This document shows, piece by piece, positions 1 through 8,739 of a stretch of 64,000 nucleotides of DNA. A program made the translations under genes and the position numbers. Within the stretch, counting starts at the first letter, position 1; each line of letters starts with the position of its first letter. The notes below the pieces were generated by a model, which was not told the origin of the DNA, did no database searches, and saw only the letters and a list, made by a program, of their open reading frames with translations. The DNA comes from CASICS01 sp045564455 (GTDB lineage Bacteria > Pseudomonadota > Gammaproteobacteria > Magnimaribacterales > AG-339-G14). The DNA lies in the NCBI GenBank assembly GCA_045564455.1, contig JBJLHG010000001.1:124001-188000 (forward strand). Reading direction: 5' to 3'.

Positions 1-477
1 TTTATTCAAAATTTTTCTACCCCGGATCAAAATAAACTGAAAGGAAAAATTTTTTTAAAAAAACCGTATAATTTAAAATTAACTATTAATAAACCGAGCC
101 AATCAGAGACCATCATAAACAATAATTCCGTTTTTCGAATTGACTACGAATTGGATCAAGCGGTTAAATATAAAAAAGAAAATATAATTGATCAAATCCC
201 TGCAGCTTTTCTTCTTTTAAGTACTGAAAAATTTTGTATGAATCTTGAGAAAGTAAATTGTTCTCCAGTCGCTTGCAACATAATCCCAAAAGACAAAACA
301 TATATATCTTCAATTAGTTTAATTTTTGAGAAATCAATTTTAAGTAAAGTTTCATACACAAACTCTTTTGAAGAAAAGTCTTCTATCTCTTTCTTTGATT
401 TTGATGTAAATCCAGAACTATCAACCTCTCTATTTAGATATAATCAAGAAGTAAGCGATTTAATTACGCTGGAATAA
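1..477 (+). CDS. lolA: LolA, outer-membrane lipoprotein carrier (5' partial)
   Basis: The frame is open from base 1 to the TAA at 475-477, so the start lies upstream of the window and about 158 residues are visible. LolA is the periplasmic chaperone that takes lipoproteins from the LolCDE/LolDF ABC complex to the outer membrane. The visible part has the LolA pattern: a 'KGKIFLKKPYNLKLTINKP' segment followed by a beta-strand holding 'FRIDYELDQ', as in the family's 'lW.yD.dL.QV' region. It ends 2 nt before serS; lolA close upstream of serS is common in gammaproteobacteria. Its ABC partners lie at 19.5-21.5 kb. The identity rests on pattern and context. Confidence 0.82.
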   Translation, partial: FIQNFSTPDQNKLKGKIFLKKPYNLKLTINKPSQSETIINNNSVFRIDYELDQAVKYKKENIIDQIPAAFLLLSTEKFCMNLEKVNCSPVACNIIPKDKTYISSISLIFEKSILSKVSYTNSFEEKSSISFFDFDVNPELSTSLFRYNQEVSDLITLE

Positions 478-479
478 AC

Positions 480-1748
480 ATGATCAACATAGAAATTTTA
501 AGAAAGAATTTTGAATACGCTAAGAAAAATTTGTTTGCTAGAGGGTTCGAGCTGGATGATTCACAGTGGAATGCCTTAGAAACAAAAAGAAAAGATCTAC
601 AAGTAAAAACCGAATCGTTGCAAGAGCAATTAAATAAAATGGCCAGCAAGATAGGTGAAATGCAAAAAAATGGTGAAGACACATCAATCATAAAGAAAGA
701 AGCTGGAGAACTATCTGCATCTTTGAAAATAAGTAAAAGTGAACTAGATATGCTTCAGCAAAAAATAAATGATTTTTTATTAAGCATCCCAAATCTTTTA
801 AATGAAAATGTACCAATAGGAAAAAGCGAAGAAGATAATATAGTAGTCAAAGAATCTGGAAAAATTCCATCTTTTTCTTTCAAAATAAAAGATCACCAAG
901 AACTTGGCATTGATATCGGAGGAATGGACTTCGAGGCTGCAGCAAAGATAGCTAAATCACGATTTGTTATTTTCAAAGATACTACGGCAAAACTTAACAG
1001 AGCTTTGATTCACTTTATGTTGGATATACATACGAAAGAGCATGGTTATAAAGAAATATACGTTCCCCTGATAGTTAATTCTGAATCTTTGGTAGGGACC
1101 GGACAATTGCCAAAATTTAAAGAAGACCAATTCAAAGTAGATGACTCTGACCAGGATTTATATCTTGTGCCAACTGCTGAAGTCCCGGTGACCAATTATC
1201 ATCGAGGAGAAATTATAAGAGCCGAAGAATTGCCAATTTCTTATGTATGCCACTCGCCCTGTTTCAGAAGCGAAGCTGGAAGTTATGGGCAAGATACAAA
1301 AGGAATTATTAGGCAACATCAATTTGAAAAAGTGGAATTGGTTAGGATTGTACCTCCAGGAGATTCTCATGATGAATTGGAAAAATTGACCAATCACGCA
1401 GAAAAAATTTTAGAGCTTCTTAATTTACCTTACAGAAAAACCATTCTTTGCTCAAAAGATACAGGATTTGCTTCTTCTTTTACTTATGATTTGGAAGTTT
1501 GGTTTCCAAGTCAGAACAAATATAGAGAAATCTCTTCGTGCAGTAACTTTGAAGATTTTCAATCAAGAAGAATGCAAATTAGAACTAAAGAAAATAATAA
1601 GAATGTCCTATGCCATACTTTAAATGGGTCAGGGCTAGCTATTGGAAGAACCATGGCAGCAATTTATGAAAATTATCAAAATGAAGATGGTTCTATTTCA
1701 ATTCCTAAAGTTTTAAGACCATATATGGATAATAAAAAAACGCTTTAA
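480..1748 (+). CDS. serS: Seryl-tRNA synthetase
   Basis: 422 aa (E. coli about 430). Charges tRNA-Ser with serine in the cytosol. The N-terminal ~110 residues are a charged helical arm (coiled coil) that reads the long variable arm of tRNA-Ser. The class II core follows, with motif 2 around 'CFRSEAGSYGQDTKGIIRQHQF', 'FEKVELV', and motif 3 'NGSGLAIGRTMAAI' near the C-terminus. The ATG at 480 comes 2 nt after the lolA stop, so the two are probably co-transcribed. A tRNA-Ser(UGA) substrate is encoded at 13135-13226. Confidence 0.97.
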   Translation: MINIEILRKNFEYAKKNLFARGFELDDSQWNALETKRKDLQVKTESLQEQLNKMASKIGEMQKNGEDTSIIKKEAGELSASLKISKSELDMLQQKINDFLLSIPNLLNENVPIGKSEEDNIVVKESGKIPSFSFKIKDHQELGIDIGGMDFEAAAKIAKSRFVIFKDTTAKLNRALIHFMLDIHTKEHGYKEIYVPLIVNSESLVGTGQLPKFKEDQFKVDDSDQDLYLVPTAEVPVTNYHRGEIIRAEELPISYVCHSPCFRSEAGSYGQDTKGIIRQHQFEKVELVRIVPPGDSHDELEKLTNHAEKILELLNLPYRKTILCSKDTGFASSFTYDLEVWFPSQNKYREISSCSNFEDFQSRRMQIRTKENNKNVLCHTLNGSGLAIGRTMAAIYENYQNEDGSISIPKVLRPYMDNKKTL

Positions 1749-1817
1749 GCTTTTATACAAGCGCTTTGTTATTCCTGATAAACTCTTTTTTCATTTAATA
1801 AATTTATTATAAGTATC

Positions 1818-2831
1818 ATGGAATTTCTTTTTGAATATGGTTATTTTCTGTTAAAAACTATTACGATTATTGTCTTAGTTTTCATTCCTATTTTTATTCT
1901 GATTTCTTCAATGAGACATCAAGAAGATCTAGATGAGACTCTTAAAACTAAAAATTTGACTAAGCGATATCAGTCCATGGCTAACTCAATTAAGACCTTG
2001 TCTTTGAGTAAAGATGAAAAAAAGAAACTTAAAAAATCTTTAAAAAAAGAAAAAAAAGCAAGCTCCAAATCCAAAAAAAAACCTGTTTATGTTCTGAATT
2101 TTGAAGGTGATATTGATGCTTCTAATGTTGCTAACTTAAAAGAAGAAATTAATGCCATATTGCAAAGCGAAACAAAATGCGAAGAAATTGTTTTAAATTT
2201 AGAAAGTGCTGGAGGCACAGTAATCGGTTACGGTTTAGCTGCAGCCCAACTGCAGAGAATTCGTGATGCGGGAATAAATTTAACAGCTTGCGTAGATAAA
2301 ATAGCAGCCTCAGGCGGCTATATGATGGCTTGTGTAGCAAATAAAATTGTTTCAGCTCCTTTTGCTATCATTGGATCCATAGGAGTGGTCGCAGCAATTC
2401 CAAACTTTCATAAAATTTTAAAGAAAAATGATATTGATTATGAACTTCATACAGCCGGCGAATATAAAAGAACTATTACTGCTTTTGGGGAGACGACAGA
2501 AGAAGGCAGAAAGAAATTTAAAGAAGATTTGCATGATATTCATGAGTTATTTAAAGACCATGTGGGTAAGTTCAGGCCCTCTTTAGATATTTCAAAAGTA
2601 GCAACAGGAGAGATTTGGGAAGGTAGCAAAGCATTAGAAGTTGGCCTAATTGATTCAATCTCAACTAGTGATGGGTATTTAATGAACTTGGCTAGAAAGC
2701 ATGAAGTTTTTGAAATTAAGTTTGAAAAAAAGGAAAAAATACAAGATAAATTAAGTAATTTAATTGGTGTTTTAATAAAAGATAGCATCAGAATTATTGA
2801 AGATACTTTTAATAAAAATAAATTTAAATAA
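1818..2831 (+). CDS. sohB: SohB-type inner-membrane serine protease (S49 family)
   Basis: 337 aa, close to E. coli SohB (about 349). An N-terminal hydrophobic segment (about residues 8-32) anchors it. A lysine-rich stretch (about 60-90, 'KKLKKSLKKEKKASSKSKKK') precedes the signal-peptide-peptidase A-like domain. The Ser/Lys dyad is visible: Ser165 in 'AASGGYMMA' and Lys217 in 'EYKRTITAFG'. The family degrades membrane or signal-peptide substrates facing the periplasm. It is a separate unit 69 nt after serS. The poly-lysine linker is more extreme than usual, consistent with an AT-rich genome. Confidence 0.93.
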   Translation: MEFLFEYGYFLLKTITIIVLVFIPIFILISSMRHQEDLDETLKTKNLTKRYQSMANSIKTLSLSKDEKKKLKKSLKKEKKASSKSKKKPVYVLNFEGDIDASNVANLKEEINAILQSETKCEEIVLNLESAGGTVIGYGLAAAQLQRIRDAGINLTACVDKIAASGGYMMACVANKIVSAPFAIIGSIGVVAAIPNFHKILKKNDIDYELHTAGEYKRTITAFGETTEEGRKKFKEDLHDIHELFKDHVGKFRPSLDISKVATGEIWEGSKALEVGLIDSISTSDGYLMNLARKHEVFEIKFEKKEKIQDKLSNLIGVLIKDSIRIIEDTFNKNKFK

Positions 2832-2850
2832 ACAATAAAAGGGGATAATT

Positions 2851-3234
2851 ATGGTTTTAGCTCGAATAACTTCAATTTTGCCAGCAATATTATTAATTCC
2901 AGTAGGAATAGGATGGATCTTAAATCCTGCTGAAACTTCAGTCGATTTTGGGTTTGTTTATAATGAACTAAGCAAGCTTGCTCAAAATACTTTAATTAGA
3001 GATCTTACTGGGTTTTTTCTAGGAATATCTGCTATGTGTATTATTGGAGCGATAACTATGAGATATATATGGTTAGCAGCTCCGGCAATGATATTTCTAT
3101 TTGTGCTTTTAGGACATACTATAGCTGCAGTATTTTACGACACGGGCTTTGCTGATGTTTTTTTCCCTGAAGTATTGTTGTTTATTTTGTGTTCTTTAGC
3201 AGCTTATTTAATTTATAGACAAGAAATAAAGTAA
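2851..3234 (+). CDS. Small four-helix membrane protein, function unknown
   Basis: 127 aa with four predicted transmembrane segments (about residues 7-24, 50-70, 75-95 and 103-122) and short loops. The ATG at 2851 has a good ribosome-binding site (AAAGGGG, 6-7 nt upstream). No catalytic motif is visible. The layout resembles small DUF4345-like membrane proteins, but I cannot assign a family with confidence. It follows sohB by 19 nt and is probably in the same transcript. Confidence 0.7.
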   Translation: MVLARITSILPAILLIPVGIGWILNPAETSVDFGFVYNELSKLAQNTLIRDLTGFFLGISAMCIIGAITMRYIWLAAPAMIFLFVLLGHTIAAVFYDTGFADVFFPEVLLFILCSLAAYLIYRQEIK

Positions 3235-3430
3235 CTTAGTAAGGTTTTCTCTTGGGCTTTTTGTTACAAATTCTAAAAATTTTTTGAAAATTTCCAATTT
3301 GCGAAGACAGAAAAAACTTGCAACAAAAGCATAAGTAACTTAGAAGATTTAGAAATAAGTCAAAATATATCTTTCAGTTTTATCAAATTAGTATTTAATA
3401 CACCTTTTTAACGACAAGTATTAGGTACTT
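3235..3430 (+). other. Leader/intergenic region before the RRM gene
   Basis: This 196-nt AT-rich gap has no ORF of note. It presumably holds the promoter and a fairly long 5' leader for the RNA-binding-protein gene. An AGG-type ribosome site ('TTAGGTACTT') lies just before the ATG at 3431. Genes of this RRM family are often cold-induced through long leaders, but I could not fold a convincing structure by eye. Confidence 0.3.
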
Positions 3431-3667
3431 ATGAAATTATATGTAGGAAATCTCCCTTGGAGTATTGGCAATCAGGAATTAGAAGATTTATTTTCAAGTT
3501 ACGGAACAGTTACATCTGCTAACGTGATCACAGATAGAGATACTAATAGATCTAGAGGTTTTGGATTTGTAGAATTGGACGACGGTGGCCCAGAAGCTAT
3601 CGAAGCATTAAACGAATCTGAGGTTGATGGAAGAAAAGTTATAGTAAACGAAGCAAGACCCAAGTAG
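3431..3667 (+). CDS. Single-RRM RNA-binding protein
   Basis: 78 aa, essentially one RNA-recognition motif. RNP2 is 'KLYVGNLPW' (residues 2-10) and RNP1 is 'RSRGFGFVEL' (about residues 41-50), with the aromatic residues that stack on RNA bases. It lacks the glycine-rich tail of the cyanobacterial and plant homologues. Proteins of this type bind single-stranded RNA and are commonly linked to cold adaptation and RNA chaperoning. It is monocistronic: a two-hairpin element and a bidirectional terminator follow. Confidence 0.93.
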   Translation: MKLYVGNLPWSIGNQELEDLFSSYGTVTSANVITDRDTNRSRGFGFVELDDGGPEAIEALNESEVDGRKVIVNEARPK

Positions 3668-3682
3668 CTCTAACCCTTTTTT

Positions 3683-3764
3683 GGCTGAGGTGTAGAATTA
3701 GCCCTCATTTCAGCCACCAAGATTCAAATTTTGGCTGGATGGTGTCGTTGCAGACTTTCCAGCC
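3683..3764 (+). repeat. Tandem pair of similar hairpins in the 3' region of the RRM gene
   Basis: Two successive inverted repeats share edges. GGCTGA (3683-3688) pairs with TCAGCC (3710-3715). GGCTGGA (3733-3739) pairs with TCCAGCC (3758-3764). Both are preceded by TTTT and followed by ACC. The stretch is clearly more G+C-rich than its surroundings. It could be a 3'-UTR element or a processed small RNA; the function is inferred only from position. Confidence 0.5.
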
Positions 3765-3781
3765 ACCTTTTCACGCAAAAA

Positions 3782-3804
3782 AAAACGGGATATAAACCCG
3801 TTTT
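3782..3804. terminator. Bidirectional intrinsic terminator
   Basis: AAAACGGG (3782-3789), a 7-nt loop, then CCCGTTTT (3797-3804). The A-tract on one side and T-tract on the other make it work for both the RRM gene (+) and the small membrane-protein gene (-) that converge here. Confidence 0.85.
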
Positions 3805-3823
3805 CATTTTATCTATATAAAAA

Positions 3824-4051
3824 TTATTTTCTTAAGATAGCAGTAATTATTAGGATAGATATTAGTGCAAGCAATCCTTCTTGACCCATGACCGAAAGAA
3901 TTGACGAAAAGTTTTTAACGACTGCGCCAAAAAATGCGGTTTCAGGACCAAAAACTATTCCCACTAAAAGTGAAACTGCAACAAAAAGCGAAAGCACTTC
4001 AGTTACTTTATAAAGAAAGTCTTTTATTGATTCTAAGTTTAGCCAATCCAT
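3824..4051 (-). CDS. Two-helix small membrane protein, paralogue A
   Basis: 75 aa. An amphipathic N-terminus (about 1-20) is followed by two hydrophobic segments (about 20-38 and 52-72) joined by a loop with 'GIVFGPETAFFGAVV'. It aligns without gaps to the product of 4106-4327: 'GIVFG', an aromatic 'FFG', then a Gly-rich second helix ending in Arg/Lys. No clear Shine-Dalgarno is seen before the ATG at 4051, and a 7-bp hairpin separates it from its upstream paralogue. Family unknown. The topology (helix, Gly-rich hairpin, short tail) recalls mature VirB2/TrbC pilins or small oligomeric channels, but no signal peptide or partner genes support either. Confidence 0.65.
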   Translation of the reverse strand: MDWLNLESIKDFLYKVTEVLSLFVAVSLLVGIVFGPETAFFGAVVKNFSSILSVMGQEGLLALISILIITAILRK

Positions 4052-4070
4052 TACATTAATTATAAAGGCT

Positions 4071-4088
4071 AGGGATCCTAAGATCCCT
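4071..4088 (-). terminator. Intercistronic hairpin (possible attenuator)
   Basis: AGGGATC (4071-4077), loop CTAA, GATCCCT (4082-4088). It sits between the stop of the upstream small membrane gene and the start of its paralogue, read leftward. No strong T-run follows, so partial attenuation or mRNA stabilisation is more likely than full termination. Confidence 0.45.
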
Positions 4089-4105
4089 TAGCCAATATAT
4101 CCTTG

Positions 4106-4327
4106 TTATCTAAGTAACTTGATAAGAATAGCAGCAGCTAAAAGCCCAACTATTCCATTGTCACCTAATGTTTGAATCACAGCTAAAAGCTGATTCAAAA
4201 CATCACCAAAGAAAAAGGAGTTTCCACCGAACACTATGCCCGCTACAACTCCCAAACCAATCACACCAACCAAGATTCCAGTCAGACCAGAAACTAAGTC
4301 ACGTATCATATTAAATGCATTTTCCAT
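4106..4327 (-). CDS. Two-helix small membrane protein, paralogue B
   Basis: 73 aa from the ATG at 4327, chosen because GGGGAGGAAAATT (a strong ribosome site) lies right before it; the frame is open 11 codons further upstream but without such a site. The two hydrophobic segments span about residues 14-36 and 50-72, with 'GIVFGGNSFFFGDVL' between them. It is colinear with the 3824-4051 product, which it precedes in a likely two-gene operon. The strong ribosome site and downstream hairpin suggest B is made in excess of A. Function unknown. Confidence 0.7.
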   Translation of the reverse strand: MENAFNMIRDLVSGLTGILVGVIGLGVVAGIVFGGNSFFFGDVLNQLLAVIQTLGDNGIVGLLAAAILIKLLR

Positions 4328-4517
4328 AATTTTCCTCCCCAGGTTTTTATGTTTTAGCAATTTAATTTAAGCATATATAAACATGGATTTTAAAAAAAGC
4401 TCAAAGCGGGGAACATGTTTTTTAATAATCTGTCAAATATTCGACATAAAGACGTGCACTTATTTGTAAAAGACGCAAATCAGTTATATTAAAAGCATTC
4501 TTAGAAAGTTTTTTACT

Positions 4518-5744
4518 TTAATCTCTTGATTTATTTGTAGCACTGGCAAGAGACATTGCTTTCATAAGTTCCTTATTTTCTTTTTCTCTTTGCTCCATTC
4601 TTAAAATATCTGCTTCTTCTACATCAAGTTCAGAAAGTATTTCTCTATTATGATCACCAAGGGAAGGGGCATGAGACTTAGGAAATTCATTTTGATCAGT
4701 AAAGTTGAAAGGGGGCTTTGGCATTCTCATTTTTCCTGCCACGGGATGAGTTATTTCAATCAATGATTTCTGTTCTATGACTTGAGGATCTTCATGAATC
4801 TCATCTAAGGAGTTTACAATGGCAACTGGAACTCCAAATTTATCTAACTCTCTGCATAAAAACTCAGCTTCCTGATCTTTAATTATCTCTGACACTGCTG
4901 ATATAAGAGAATCTAAATTCTCTACTCTTTTATCAGTCGTTGCGAACTCTTCTTTTGTATGGAGATCAGACTTACAAAGCTCGCAAAGTTTTTGAAAATC
5001 TGCATCAGCTAATAAAATCATGGAAATATACTTATCTTTAGTTTTAAAAATTGGAAAGGCATCAAACAGATCAGGCAAATATTTTATATCTTCACCTAGT
5101 AATGTTTTAGACCACATAACATCCGGCCAAATATAATAAAGCGCTGAATCCAACATAGAAATTGGTAGATATTGTCCTTTGCCTGTTCTTTCTTTTTGAA
5201 CCAAAGCAGTACTAATAGATTGAGCAGCGGTAAGTCCTGTGACTTTATCAAAAACTATAGTTCTGAAAAATTCTGGTTTTTCATTATTTTGAGCTGAAGC
5301 TGATCCAGCCGTAGCTTGAATTAGCGGATCGTATACTCTTCGATTTATATATGGTCCTGTCTGTCCATAACCAGAAATAGAGGTATAAATAATATTAGGA
5401 TTAGTTTCTTTAATTGATTCGTAATCTATACCAAGTTTTTTTACCACCCCTGGACGATAATTTTCAATTAATACATCTGCGGTATCTAACAGTTTTTTCA
5501 AAATTTCAAAGTCCTTAGAGTTTTTAAAATCTAGAACCATGCATCTTTTGTTTCTATTGATTACTGAGAACATGGCTGCCATTCCGTCGCGAGATGTACC
5601 CATCATTCTGGCAAGATCACCTATCAATGGCGGTTCAACTTTAATAACATCTGCTCCTTGATCAGCGAGCATCATGCCAGCAAATGGACCTGATACAGTA
5701 GAAGTCAATTCTACAACTCTTATACCTTCTAGTGGCCCTGACAT
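4518..5744 (-). CDS. Class III CoA-transferase (CaiB/BaiF family)
   Basis: 408 aa, the usual length. It moves CoA between carboxylic acids through an aspartyl-CoA thioester. Seen: the N-terminal 'GIRVVELTSTVSGPFAGMML', 'ADQGADVIKVEPP', and the catalytic aspartate Asp139 in 'RRVYDPLIQATAG' (equivalent to Asp169 of formyl-CoA transferase). A charged C-terminal tail of about 30 residues is non-conserved. The substrate cannot be deduced. It is monocistronic and divergent from the outer-membrane protein gene at 5874. Succinyl-CoA-dependent activation of a carboxylate for beta-oxidation or alpha-methylacyl-CoA racemase activity are alternatives within the family. Confidence 0.92.
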   Translation of the reverse strand: MSGPLEGIRVVELTSTVSGPFAGMMLADQGADVIKVEPPLIGDLARMMGTSRDGMAAMFSVINRNKRCMVLDFKNSKDFEILKKLLDTADVLIENYRPGVVKKLGIDYESIKETNPNIIYTSISGYGQTGPYINRRVYDPLIQATAGSASAQNNEKPEFFRTIVFDKVTGLTAAQSISTALVQKERTGKGQYLPISMLDSALYYIWPDVMWSKTLLGEDIKYLPDLFDAFPIFKTKDKYISMILLADADFQKLCELCKSDLHTKEEFATTDKRVENLDSLISAVSEIIKDQEAEFLCRELDKFGVPVAIVNSLDEIHEDPQVIEQKSLIEITHPVAGKMRMPKPPFNFTDQNEFPKSHAPSLGDHNREILSELDVEEADILRMEQREKENKELMKAMSLASATNKSRD

Positions 5745-5873
5745 AATTTTTTCAATACCTCCAATTAAAATGAAATTCTAATTTTTAACATAATTTAATT
5801 TTTACAAAAATTCAACTTTTGGTTGAATTAATGATATAAAATAATTATTAAAAAATTTTAAACGGGAGAATAT

Positions 5874-6578
5874 ATGAAAAAATTTTTAATTTTAACTTTA
5901 ACGTTTATAGTTAGCGCATATTCACATGCAGGATATTTTTTAGAGATAGGAACATCTCAAAATGATACCGATGTTAACTCTTTAAGCTTTTTAAACCCAA
6001 CAGGCAGCGCAGTCACGTCAAATACAGTATCTGGAAACTTTATAAATCTAGAGAATCTTAGTCAAAACAATCAACAAAATGGCACTTCTTTTAAAATAGG
6101 AATGGATTACTCTGGTTTTGATATGTATCTGGTGAAAAAATCTTTTGGCACTGCCCAAGCTACTGGAACAGCTACTTTTGGTGCTTTTGATTTCACTCAA
6201 AGACTGATGCTTGATGTTGATGTAATGGCGTTTGGATTGTCTTATCCGATTGATTTGGGAAATAATCATTCTATAGCTCCTCTAATCGAAGTTGGACAAG
6301 CAGATATCGATGCATCTGGTCAACAAATAAGCCCAGTAGGAACTTTTAATCTTTTTCCAAATAAAAGTAATGATGATTCTACTTTCGCGTATGGCATAAC
6401 ATATGCATATGGTATTTCTGAGGGAGTTGAATTGACTGCATCATATATACAAAATGACCTTGGCGATGCTAATACAGGTGTTACAGGTTCTGGTATATCT
6501 GGAATGAATGCTGGAGAGCAACTTCAGTCAGAAGTGGAAGTAACCGAACTTATGATTGGTCTTCGCGTAACTTTTTAA
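5874..6578 (+). CDS. Outer-membrane beta-barrel protein
   Basis: 234 aa. The signal peptide is clear (residues 1-19, ending 'YSHA', then 'GYFLE'). The mature part alternates hydrophobic and polar residues as in transmembrane strands and ends 'LMIGLRVTF', with the C-terminal Phe used as the BAM signal. Size suits an 8- to 10-strand barrel of the OmpA/OmpW-like type without a peptidoglycan-binding domain. A ribosome site (GGGAG) precedes the ATG, and a hairpin terminator follows the stop. The ligand is unknown. Confidence 0.75.
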   Translation: MKKFLILTLTFIVSAYSHAGYFLEIGTSQNDTDVNSLSFLNPTGSAVTSNTVSGNFINLENLSQNNQQNGTSFKIGMDYSGFDMYLVKKSFGTAQATGTATFGAFDFTQRLMLDVDVMAFGLSYPIDLGNNHSIAPLIEVGQADIDASGQQISPVGTFNLFPNKSNDDSTFAYGITYAYGISEGVELTASYIQNDLGDANTGVTGSGISGMNAGEQLQSEVEVTELMIGLRVTF

Positions 6579-6584
6579 ATTCAA

Positions 6585-6624
6585 TTAAAAAAAGGGGTTT
6601 TCTTAAACAAAGCTCCTTTTTTAA
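6585..6624 (+). terminator. Intrinsic terminator after the beta-barrel gene
   Basis: AAAAAAGGGG (6588-6597) pairs with CTCCTTTTTT (6613-6622) with one mismatch and a 15-nt loop. It lies 10 nt after the stop codon. Confidence 0.65.
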
Positions 6625-6909
6625 TTTAGATTAGTGGCTCTACATCACTTGGGTTGTTCTAAATAAGATACCAATTCGAAGATGTTATACAAGCTTCAAA
6701 GACGTTAAACCGCATTATTTAAATTTTTTATTTTTCTCAAAAGGTATCGCTGCGATAGTTAGAGCAGAAGTTTAGATATTTAATGTTCTCTCAAAATCAA
6801 AGAGCTATATAATTTCAATAGAGATAATAGAGATTGTCTGAACTGATCGCTATCATTTCATAAAAACTTATAGTTAATTTATGGACTTATTTTTTCAAAA
6901 TATTCTGAA
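6625..6909. other. Intergenic region without visible genes
   Basis: About 285 AT-rich bases between the terminator and the hydrolase/membrane gene. I see no ORF, RNA gene or repeat here. It presumably holds the promoter of the gene at 6910, which has no obvious Shine-Dalgarno. Confidence 0.4.
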
Positions 6910-8739
6910 ATGAAACCAACGCTTTCCTTAGTGTTTTTAATTATCGTTTCAAGCTTTCTTGCTTCTATCGTTCAAACTAATTTCAATAAAACTCATATAG
7001 AAACTAAAAAGCTTTTTACCGTAGATGACCAATTTATTATCTATGATCTGTATAAGCCTAAACTAGCATCTAAAGAAAACAAATTACCATATGTAGTTGT
7101 TGTTCCTGGATTTCAAAGATCTAAGGAAGCTTTATCTAATTTTGCAATAGAACTATCTAGAAGAGACATAGTTGTTGCACTTATTGATCCTTATGCACAA
7201 GGACTATCAAGTTCATCGCGCCAAAGAAGGTCTGCTACAAAAGAAGGATATGGCATGTTTGATTTAATTAAGCATGTTCATGGAAGTGAAGATTTTGACT
7301 TTGTAGACAAAACAAAAATGGGCGTTACGGGTCATTCCATGGGAGGCAATGCAGCCATACGAGGAGCAAATTACTTCGGAAAGGAAGCCGCACGATTAAA
7401 TGAAGAGAGCAAATTGCACTCCATATACATTTCTGGCTATGTGCTCACCTTGAGAAATTCAATCTTAAAGCACTTTCAATCTAACGCCGGTGTAAGTTAT
7501 GCCTTATATGATGAAGGAGCTTTTAGAAATAAATTAAAAGGTTGGGATGCAGGCAATATGCAAATTGCTCCGGAATCACTAAGGTTTGTTAATTGGGGTA
7601 TTTATAACAAAGCCCGAGGTGAAACTAAAATAGAACTCGGGAAATATTATGGAAACGCAAAAGATCGATCCCTTCGAGTTGTTCATAATGAACCTGTTCT
7701 CCATCCTTTTCAGCCTTACAATTTTGAGGCCATGCAAAATCAAATAGAATTTTTTGTAAAAACATTTGAGATAAATCCAAGCCTTACATCTAAAAATCAA
7801 ATTTGGCACTGGAAAGAATTTTTTACTCTTCTAAACATGATCGCAGCACTCATAATGATAATACCGCTAACAAAACTAATTTTAGGCTTCAGTTTTTTTA
7901 AAACCATAAAAAAGGTGATACCAGATCCGCTACCAAAACCAAGCAAGACAGGAAGACTAATATTTTGGTTTATTTTTTTCTTAGGTGCCGGTATTGCTTC
8001 TGTAACTTTTATTCCCATGGTTGAGGTAGCAAAAATATTATTTCCAGAGGCTTCTAACAGAGAAATGACATGGTTTTTTCCTCAACGCATGAATAATTCT
8101 GTAATGCTTTGGGCAGTATTTAATGGTCTAGTAGGTTTTTTTCTATTTTTTTCATCCTATTATCTCCATGGAAGAAAGCATGGTGTTGCTCCTAAGCATT
8201 GGGGAATTAATATTTCATTCATAGATTTTTCTAAAACTGTAATCTTAAGTTTTCTAATATTTGGAATTTTTTATGTTTTTTTAAATGTCATATATTCCTT
8301 CTTTCATGTGGATTATCGATTTTGGTTTATGGGAATAAGAATTTTCCAAATGGAAATGCTTTTGGTTCTGCTAATGTATGCTCCTTTTTTCTATGTTTTC
8401 TTCTTATCAAACTCTTTAAGAGTAAATGGTTCAATGAGAATTAAAGATCAACCTCAATGGTTGTCTATGCTGATAGGAGGGTTTGGAAATTCTCTTGGAT
8501 TAATGATAATAATTTTTATTCAGTACTTAGTTTTTGCCAGCACTGGCACTGTTTTTTGGACTACCAATTGGTTAAGCGTAAATTTATTATTTGCAATTGT
8601 ACCAATGATGTTCGTTTTACCTTATTTCAACAGATATTTTTTCAATATGTCTGGTCAAATCTATCTAGGTCCAATGATAACTACATTAGTATTCATAATG
8701 ATTCTTTCAACCAATACGGTCCTTTATCTTCCTTTGTAA
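6910..8739 (+). CDS. Alpha/beta hydrolase fused to a polytopic membrane domain
   Basis: 609 aa. Residues 1-20 form a signal anchor. Residues about 35-290 are an alpha/beta-hydrolase fold with the nucleophile elbow 'GHSMGG' (Ser143), an upstream 'VVVVPGFQRS' oxyanion strand and a late histidine candidate in 'EPVLHPF'. Residues about 300-609 carry roughly eight hydrophobic segments, so the enzyme domain, probably periplasmic, is tethered to a membrane bundle. The substrate is unknown; a lipid or acyl-ester role is plausible but not shown. It ends with a 16-nt overlap into the convergent SGNH hydrolase gene. The joint arrangement hints at lipid or polysaccharide ester processing (inference). Confidence 0.8.
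   Translation: MKPTLSLVFLIIVSSFLASIVQTNFNKTHIETKKLFTVDDQFIIYDLYKPKLASKENKLPYVVVVPGFQRSKEALSNFAIELSRRDIVVALIDPYAQGLSSSSRQRRSATKEGYGMFDLIKHVHGSEDFDFVDKTKMGVTGHSMGGNAAIRGANYFGKEAARLNEESKLHSIYISGYVLTLRNSILKHFQSNAGVSYALYDEGAFRNKLKGWDAGNMQIAPESLRFVNWGIYNKARGETKIELGKYYGNAKDRSLRVVHNEPVLHPFQPYNFEAMQNQIEFFVKTFEINPSLTSKNQIWHWKEFFTLLNMIAALIMIIPLTKLILGFSFFKTIKKVIPDPLPKPSKTGRLIFWFIFFLGAGIASVTFIPMVEVAKILFPEASNREMTWFFPQRMNNSVMLWAVFNGLVGFFLFFSSYYLHGRKHGVAPKHWGINISFIDFSKTVILSFLIFGIFYVFLNVIYSFFHVDYRFWFMGIRIFQMEMLLVLLMYAPFFYVFFLSNSLRVNGSMRIKDQPQWLSMLIGGFGNSLGLMIIIFIQYLVFASTGTVFWTTNWLSVNLLFAIVPMMFVLPYFNRYFFNMSGQIYLGPMITTLVFIMILSTNTVLYLPL

Noticed and set aside
1741..1767. Weak hairpin at the end of serS (CGCTT/AAGCG)
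   Set aside because: Only 5 pairs with a 13-nt loop and no proper T-run, so it is not reported as a terminator.
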